DNA of 62,244 nucleotides from a virus. Location of the stretch: IMG/VR virus record IMGVR_UViG_3300021478_000003, positions 1-62,244 of that record. One strand, given 5' to 3'. The notes beneath the pieces were generated by a model. It saw nothing but the letters and a program-made list of their open reading frames with translations, ran no database searches and had not been told where the DNA came from. This document shows positions 57,325 through 62,244 of this stretch, piece after piece (the stretch's first letter is position 1; every line of letters starts with the position of its first letter). A program made the translations under genes and the position numbers.

Positions 57325-58202
57325 AGCAGGAATATCGATTCAAAGCGTTTCAAGCGGCGACGCTGACCATGCTGGATACCATCAACGATATCGTGGAAGA
57401 CTATGAGAGCCAAGGCTTTCGTCTCACGGTGCGGCAGCTCTACTATCAACTGGTTGCCAAGGACATTATCCCCAACACCTTGCAGGAGTATAAGCGCATC
57501 GCGTCGATCATCAACGATGGCAAGGAAGCGGGCTTGGTGGACTGGGACGCGATTGAAGACCGCACCCGCGACTTCGTGCGGCAGCAGCGCTGGATCAACG
57601 CCAAGCAAATTCTGGAAGCGTCGGTCAGCAGCTACCGCAAGGACTTATGGGTCGAGCAGGAATCACGTGTGTTCGTCATCGTGGAAAAGGAAGCGCTGGT
57701 CGGTGTACTGGAACCTACCTGCCACAAGTATGACGTACCACTACTGGCTGCTCGCGGCTACCCGTCCGGCACTGTGCTGCGTGAGTTCGCTCAATCCGAT
57801 CTGATCCAGTGTATCGAAGACGGCCAAGTGCCGGTTATCCTGCACCTGGGCGACCATGACCCAAGCGGTCTCGATATGACCCGCGATCTGCGTGAGCGCA
57901 TCAGCATGTTCGCCGAGAGCGGGGACGTGGAGCTGCGTCGCATCGCACTGAACATGCACCAGATACAAGCGCTCAAGCCGCCAGAAAATCCGGCCAAGGT
58001 AACGGACTCGCGCTTCACCGATTACGCCAAGCAGTACGGCACAAAGAGCTGGGAATTGGATGCGCTCAGTCCGAGTTTCCTGGCAAACTTGTTGGAGAAC
58101 GAGATCACCCAGTACATCAACTGGACCCCGTGGCGCGCTATCGAAGCAGAAGTTGCAGCGACCAAGGCAAAGATCGTCAAGCTGGCCGCGCAGTTCAAGT
58201 AA
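57321..58202 (+). CDS. Spo11/TopoVI-A-like protein with TOPRIM domain
   Basis: 293 residues from the ATG at 57321 (GGAG 9 bases upstream, start within the previous stop). RLTVRQLYYQLV at 34-45 resembles the winged-helix region of Topo VI-A/Spo11, where a tyrosine attacks DNA (Tyr41 or Tyr42 here). VFVIVEKEAL has Glu122 or Glu124, and HLGDHDPSG has Asp178 and Asp180, giving a TOPRIM metal site. No TopoVI-B partner is visible. I recall similar single-subunit 'Mini-A' proteins from phages and plasmids, which would make this a DNA-breaking enzyme for recombination or decatenation. Confidence 0.7.
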   Translation: MKQEYRFKAFQAATLTMLDTINDIVEDYESQGFRLTVRQLYYQLVAKDIIPNTLQEYKRIASIINDGKEAGLVDWDAIEDRTRDFVRQQRWINAKQILEASVSSYRKDLWVEQESRVFVIVEKEALVGVLEPTCHKYDVPLLAARGYPSGTVLREFAQSDLIQCIEDGQVPVILHLGDHDPSGLDMTRDLRERISMFAESGDVELRRIALNMHQIQALKPPENPAKVTDSRFTDYAKQYGTKSWELDALSPSFLANLLENEITQYINWTPWRAIEAEVAATKAKIVKLAAQFK

Positions 58203-58235
58203 AATACCTGCACCTCCAGACTTCAGGAAAACAAA

Positions 58236-59831
58236 ATGATCGTCCATAAAGCAACGAAGTCTTTGCTGTTGAAACTGAAGCCAGAACTAGTCGCGCAGAT
58301 CAGGGGCATTTTCCCGCAGCACTCCATGGCACTGGACTACCTTGGCCACAACTTGGCGGTCAAGCATGAGCTGCACGTCATCAAGGTGCTGCGCAATATG
58401 GGGATCAAGGCTCCGTCGCCGATCCGCTATTACTATAACTGGCCACGGCCGTCGCGCTTCGCTGAAGTGTTTGACCATCAGTATGCGACGGCCGATTTTC
58501 TGACGATGTACAAGAAGTGCTTCGTGCTGAACGAGATGGGCACCAGCAAGACCGCCTCCATCTTGTGGGCGGCCGACTACCTGATGAAGCTGGGCCTCAT
58601 CAAGCGTGTGCTGATCGTCACCACGATGTCGACCATGACGGACGTGTGGGTCAACGAACTGTTCGACGTGTGTATGCATAGAAGTTGTACGGTGCTACAA
58701 GGTGCGGCAGATCGGCGCAAGGAAAAGCTCGCGCTCAAGTCCGACTTCTACATCATCAACCACGACGCGCTGCGTATCGTCCAAAAGGAAATTCTCGGTC
58801 GCGAAGACATCGACCTCATCATCGTGGACGAAGCGGCCGAGTATCGCAACGCCGACACCGAGCGCTACGCTGTGCTCAAGCGTGTGACAGCCAAGAAAAA
58901 ACTGTGGCTCGCTACCGGTGCACCGTGCCCGAACGCGCCGACCGATGCGTGGGCGCTGGCCCGTCTGGTGGACCCGTCGCGTGTGCCTGCGCACTTCAAC
59001 ACGTTCAAGCGCATGACGATGTATCAGGTGACGCAGTACCGCTGGCTGCCTAAGCCAGGCTCGCACGAGATCGCCTACAACGCGATGCAGCCGGCGATCA
59101 GGTTCAAGAAGTCCGAGTGTCTGAACCTGCCTGCGGTGCTGTACACGAACCGGAGCTGCGACTTATCGCCTGAGCAGAAGGTAGCGTATGCGGCCATGAA
59201 GACGCACCTTGTGGCCGAGGCCGGTAACATCAAGATCACGGCAGTCAACGCGGCCGACAAGATCGGCAAGCTGCGGCAGATTCTGTGCGGCGCGGTCAAG
59301 GACAAGGTGACGGGCGAGTACATCATTATCCCGCATGGCCCACGCCTCAAGGTGTTGATAGAAACGATTCAGCAGTCCAATGCCAAGGTGCTTATCATCG
59401 TGCCGTTCAAGGGTATCCTGCGGGCGCTGGCCGATGAGCTGCAGGCCTGGCACGACTCGAATGGCAAGGGCGGCGACGGCCGGCGTGTCGAGATCGTCAA
59501 CGGCGACATCACCCCCAAGGAGCGCACGCGTATCTTCAGCGAGTTCAAGAACGACGCGTCGCTGACCGAGCTGGTCTGCCACCCTAGGGTCATGGCCCAT
59601 GGCCTGAACTTGATCGAAGCTGACATGGTGATCTTCTACGCGCCGATCCATTCCAATGACCAAGACGCCCAGGTGCGTAATCGCATCGACCGTCCCGGCC
59701 AGACCAAGAGCATGACCATCGCTCGCATCGCGGCGAACGCTATGGAGCGTGCGATCTACGATATCGTGGAGCAGAAGTCGGTGACGCAGGAATCCATCCT
59801 GTCACTTTATAAAAAGGAGTTGCAGCTATGA
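58236..59831 (+). CDS. SF2/SNF2-like DNA helicase
   Basis: 531 residues. Motif I LNEMGTSKTASI near 100, motif II IIVDEAAEYRN near 192, motif III-like WLATGAPCPN near 226, and motif VI RNRIDRPGQTKS near 490. The order and the RxDRxGQ motif fit SNF2-type translocases of phages. It would remodel or unwind recombination intermediates with the flanking nucleases. AGGAAAA precedes the ATG. Confidence 0.85.
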   Translation: MIVHKATKSLLLKLKPELVAQIRGIFPQHSMALDYLGHNLAVKHELHVIKVLRNMGIKAPSPIRYYYNWPRPSRFAEVFDHQYATADFLTMYKKCFVLNEMGTSKTASILWAADYLMKLGLIKRVLIVTTMSTMTDVWVNELFDVCMHRSCTVLQGAADRRKEKLALKSDFYIINHDALRIVQKEILGREDIDLIIVDEAAEYRNADTERYAVLKRVTAKKKLWLATGAPCPNAPTDAWALARLVDPSRVPAHFNTFKRMTMYQVTQYRWLPKPGSHEIAYNAMQPAIRFKKSECLNLPAVLYTNRSCDLSPEQKVAYAAMKTHLVAEAGNIKITAVNAADKIGKLRQILCGAVKDKVTGEYIIIPHGPRLKVLIETIQQSNAKVLIIVPFKGILRALADELQAWHDSNGKGGDGRRVEIVNGDITPKERTRIFSEFKNDASLTELVCHPRVMAHGLNLIEADMVIFYAPIHSNDQDAQVRNRIDRPGQTKSMTIARIAANAMERAIYDIVEQKSVTQESILSLYKKELQL

Positions 59832-60025
59832 GTACCGAAGACAAAACAATCGTGATGCCTGCGAACTGTGCTTTCACCCGCGCCGCCGTGATCGACCATC
59901 TCATCACCATCACCTGCGGCGGCATGACCAAGGTGTGCAAGACGCCGGAAGACTGGGACTTGCGCGAGAAGAACATGCGTGAGTTCGCGGAGCTGCTTCT
60001 GGCTGACGGGATGCCACCAGCGTAG
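59828..60025 (+). CDS. small hypothetical protein
   Basis: 65 residues with coupled start (overlap with the helicase stop). Middle TRAAVIDHLITITCGGMTKV and late LREKNMREFAELLLADGM are typical of helix-containing small phage proteins. No family recognised. Confidence 0.55.
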   Translation: MSTEDKTIVMPANCAFTRAAVIDHLITITCGGMTKVCKTPEDWDLREKNMREFAELLLADGMPPA

Positions 60026-60030
60026 GGCTT

Positions 60031-60059
60031 GCGCCTATTTGCAACTATCCGTATAATAC
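60031..60059 (+). promoter_or_regulatory. sigma70-like promoter
   Basis: TTGCGC (60031-60036), 17-bp spacer, TATAAT (60054-60059). The spacer contains TTTGCAACTAT, a half of the TAGTTGCA element. It precedes the gene at 60090. Confidence 0.6.
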
Positions 60060-60089
60060 TTACATGTGTTACTAATCAGGAGTAGTATC

Positions 60090-60539
60090 ATGGCAGCAGT
60101 CGGCAGGAAAGTACTGGAGCAGTACATGGCCAAGGTCAAGATGATGCCGGTCAACGAACAGGTCCGCTTCTACGTGGCCATCCGGGAGCGCAAGGCAGCG
60201 CTGACCAAGGCATACAAGGAAGAGCATTCAGAGTTCGACCAGCTCATGGATTGCGCTGCCGGCCACCTGCTGGCGCATACGATCCAGCAGAAGATCACCG
60301 GCTTCAAGTCGGAGTTCGGCACGGTGTACACGACTGAGGAAGTCAAGCTGTCCATCGCCGATCCGGTCCTCTTCAACGATTTTGTAATTGCGGAGGGCGA
60401 CATCAGTTTCTTGCAAGCCCGTCCTTCGCAGCAAGCGGTGGCCGACTACATGAAGGCCAATGACAATAAGGTGCCGCTCGGCCTCTCGATCTTCCGGGAG
60501 AACGTGGCACGCGTGAGAAAGCCAGGAGAGAAAGAATGA
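60090..60539 (+). CDS. conserved hypothetical protein
   Basis: 149 residues from the ATG at 60090 with AGGAG. EVKLSIADPVLFNDFVIAEG and ISFLQARPSQQAVADYMKAN, then PLGLSIFRENVARVRK, match a phage protein often found beside exonuclease or ssDNA-binding-protein genes; function unknown to me. N-terminal half is helical. The stop overlaps the next ATG. Confidence 0.65.
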   Translation: MAAVGRKVLEQYMAKVKMMPVNEQVRFYVAIRERKAALTKAYKEEHSEFDQLMDCAAGHLLAHTIQQKITGFKSEFGTVYTTEEVKLSIADPVLFNDFVIAEGDISFLQARPSQQAVADYMKANDNKVPLGLSIFRENVARVRKPGEKE

Positions 60540-61093
60540 CTGAGAATAACCGAATCATGGTGGACATCGAGACGCTGGGCACTGACCCATTCTGCCCGAT
60601 CTTGTCCATCGGCGCATGCAACTTCGACCCGATGGTGGCCGACACCGAAGACCCAGTGGACCATGACAGCACGTTCTACGTGGCCATCACGCTTGAGTCC
60701 AACTTAGCTGCTGGCCTCAAGCCTAGCGCTGACACCATCAACTGGTGGATGACTGAGACCTCCGATGCGGCGCGCCAGGTGTTCAACGATCCACGCGCCG
60801 TATCGCTGGCCATGGGGCTGGATATGTTCACCGACTGGATCAACAGCCGGCCTGAGCTGATCTACGCGAACCCTCCACGCTTCGACATGGGCATCATCCA
60901 AGCGGCCTACAAGGCGCTGGGCAAGGAGATTCCATGGAGCTGGCGCAAGGAGCGGTGCTATCGCACCATCTGCTACCTGGCACCGGATGTGGTGACACCG
61001 CGCTTGACGGTGCACCATAACGCGCTGGACGATGCCAAGTACCAAGCGTACCATTTGACAGCCGTGTATCGGTCGCTGGGTCTCAAAGAGTAA
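60536..61093 (+). CDS. DEDDh 3'-5' exonuclease
   Basis: 185 residues. RIMVDIETLGT (Asp, Glu), ANPPRFDMGIIQ with Asp, and HHNALDDAKYQA with His and Asp make up the DEDDh set. It resembles the RNase T/Rv2179c-type exonucleases common in phages. Likely processes 3' ends in recombination or DNA repair. Overlaps the previous stop (ATGA). Confidence 0.85.
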   Translation: MTENNRIMVDIETLGTDPFCPILSIGACNFDPMVADTEDPVDHDSTFYVAITLESNLAAGLKPSADTINWWMTETSDAARQVFNDPRAVSLAMGLDMFTDWINSRPELIYANPPRFDMGIIQAAYKALGKEIPWSWRKERCYRTICYLAPDVVTPRLTVHHNALDDAKYQAYHLTAVYRSLGLKE

Positions 61094-61132
61094 CGTCACC
61101 GCAGTACAACCCTTCTCTCATAGGAAAAGAAA

Positions 61133-62244
61133 ATGCCTAACGAAATCATCCCCTTTAACTCGCTGCCGGTGACGGCCGGTGGCGACGTGGTTGTACCTAA
61201 GCACATCGCCGATGCCTTTGAAGGCGAGAGCAATATCGACGTGCGCGTCAGTATCGACCAGCTCTCTTACCGTGGCAAAGTATGGCGTCGCGTCGTCGGC
61301 GGCGAAGAAACGGTCATGACGAAACTGGACGCCGACAATGAGCGCGTCAACATGCAGTCCGTCAAGGTCGTCGTGCTGGCCCAGAACAAGGCCCGCTCGC
61401 GTTCGTTCTACGCAGGTGCCTACACCCCCGGCGAGAACAAGGCTCCTGACTGCTACTCGGCCGATGGCATCACTCCTGACAAGAGTGTGCAAGAGCCGTG
61501 CGCGGACAAGTGCGCCGAATGCCCGAACGCGGTGAAGGGTTCCAAGATCACCGATAACGGTAAGGGTACAACTGCTTGCTCGGTGTTCAAGCGTCTGGCC
61601 ATCGTGCCAGGTGGCGTCGCCGGTATCTCGAAGCACCCTGTCATGCTGCTGCGCCTGGCCCAAACCTCCGTGTGGGACAAGGACGACGGCGCGAACGTGG
61701 CCGAAGGCTGGTATGCCTGGGACCAGTTCCAAGAGATGCTGAAGGCACGCGGCGCGAACCACAGTGCCCAGGTGGAAACCCACGTTAAGTTTGACAGCGC
61801 CGTGGAGTATCCGAAGCTGCTGTTCTCCACAAAGCGTTGGCTGTCGGAAGACGAAGTGATGGCGGCCAAGGCGCGCATTAAGTCCGACCAAACCGTCATC
61901 GGCAACATCCTGACGGGCGGCGACCGCGACGGCGTGGCAGGCACTGGTGCCACCAAGGCTATCGCAGCGCCGAAGCCGGCCGCTGAAGATGACGGCTTCG
62001 GTCAGGTGGCCAACAAGCCGAGCGCCGCTGCAGCATTGGCCGAAGCTGAAGCCAATGAGGAAGCTGCAGCGCTGGCGGCCACCGCAGCCGACAAGAAAGC
62101 CAAGGCGCAGGCTAGGCTGGTGAAGGCAGCCAAGGATGCTGAGAAGACAGCTGAGACCGCACGGATCGCAGCGGCCGCCGCAGCAGCGCCGATTGACGAC
62201 GATGACGGCGGCTTCGGCGAAGTGGCGGCACCGGCAGCCAAGAC
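61133..62244 (+). CDS. putative ssDNA-binding protein (N-terminal part; continues at position 1)
   Basis: At least 370 codons to the right end, then about 44 more at the left end. Residues about 90-150 carry the Cys pattern AYTPGENKAPDCYSADGITP, CADKCAECPNAV and ACSVFKRL, which I recall in phage proteins annotated as ssDNA-binding. The C-terminal 120 residues are an Ala/Lys linker with two GFGEV/GFGQV-like acidic patches (DDDDGGFGEV), ending acidic. The start has TAGGAAAAG upstream. Its neighbours are an exonuclease, helicase and polymerase. The role is inferred. Confidence 0.65.
   Translation, partial: MPNEIIPFNSLPVTAGGDVVVPKHIADAFEGESNIDVRVSIDQLSYRGKVWRRVVGGEETVMTKLDADNERVNMQSVKVVVLAQNKARSRSFYAGAYTPGENKAPDCYSADGITPDKSVQEPCADKCAECPNAVKGSKITDNGKGTTACSVFKRLAIVPGGVAGISKHPVMLLRLAQTSVWDKDDGANVAEGWYAWDQFQEMLKARGANHSAQVETHVKFDSAVEYPKLLFSTKRWLSEDEVMAAKARIKSDQTVIGNILTGGDRDGVAGTGATKAIAAPKPAAEDDGFGQVANKPSAAAALAEAEANEEAAALAATAADKKAKAQARLVKAAKDAEKTAETARIAAAAAAAPIDDDDGGFGEVAAPAAK

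Noticed and set aside
1-62244. Lysogeny genes (integrase, repressor pair, attachment site)
   Set aside because: No tyrosine or serine recombinase is seen. The two HTH genes (220 and 54781) are not in a divergent repressor-Cro arrangement, so a temperate life cycle is not supported.

Overview
The window is a complete double-stranded DNA phage genome with podovirus-type genes, linearised inside a gene. Its first 20 bases are identical to its last 20, and an open frame starting at 61133 runs off the right end and continues in phase from position 1 to a stop at 151-153. The molecule is therefore circular or circularly permuted at about 62,224 bp. Evidence for a phage: terminase, a 757-residue portal, an N4 gp56-like major capsid protein, very long ejection-type proteins, and a holin/endolysin/spanin cassette. 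The nested i-spanin/o-spanin pair implies a Gram-negative host. The host genus cannot be read from the sequence. No integrase, no RNA polymerase gene and no tRNA gene were seen, so transcription probably relies on host RNA polymerase, and several sigma70-like promoters are visible.

There are two transcriptional arms. The minus-strand arm (about 35.5 kb down to 5.0 kb) is the late arm. In transcription order it holds a terminase small-subunit-like gene, small genes, terminase large subunit, portal, scaffold, capsid, a decoration-like protein, adaptor and tail proteins, three large ejection-type proteins (one of 1957 residues with an HExxH motif), repeat-bearing tail or fibre proteins, and lysis genes. 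It ends at an intrinsic terminator at 4.94-4.97 kb. The plus-strand arm (35.5 kb through the junction to 4.9 kb) is the early/middle arm. It contains a non-coding control region (36.1-37.9 kb), a long run of small genes, then replication and recombination genes: family A DNA polymerase, HNH proteins, a Cas4/RecB-like nuclease, a VRR-NUC-like nuclease, a Spo11/TopoVI-A-like TOPRIM protein, an SF2/SNF2-like helicase, a DEDDh exonuclease, a putative ssDNA-binding protein, and a primase-helicase fusion. Many of these genes overlap by ATGA, GTGA or TGATG, indicating translational coupling.

The least ordinary part is 36-57 kb. Eight copies of a 28-bp dyad (half-site GACANNTGGTYG, 4-5 bp centre) lie between 36.2 and 45.9 kb. 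Six of them begin within about 90 bp after a stop codon, one lies just upstream of a promoter, and one is inside a gene. The same stretch carries a DUF3150-like / MoxR-like ATPase / VWA-metallopeptidase-like gene triad and an expanded set of at least eleven small paralogous proteins. The control region has a perfect 23-bp inverted repeat, iteron-like GAATAGTAACA repeats, and an 18-bp element that overlaps promoters here and at 49.9 kb. These are my leading candidates for undescribed biology.

Functions are assigned by eye from motifs. No database search was run. Start codons were chosen by Shine-Dalgarno match and overlap with the preceding stop.
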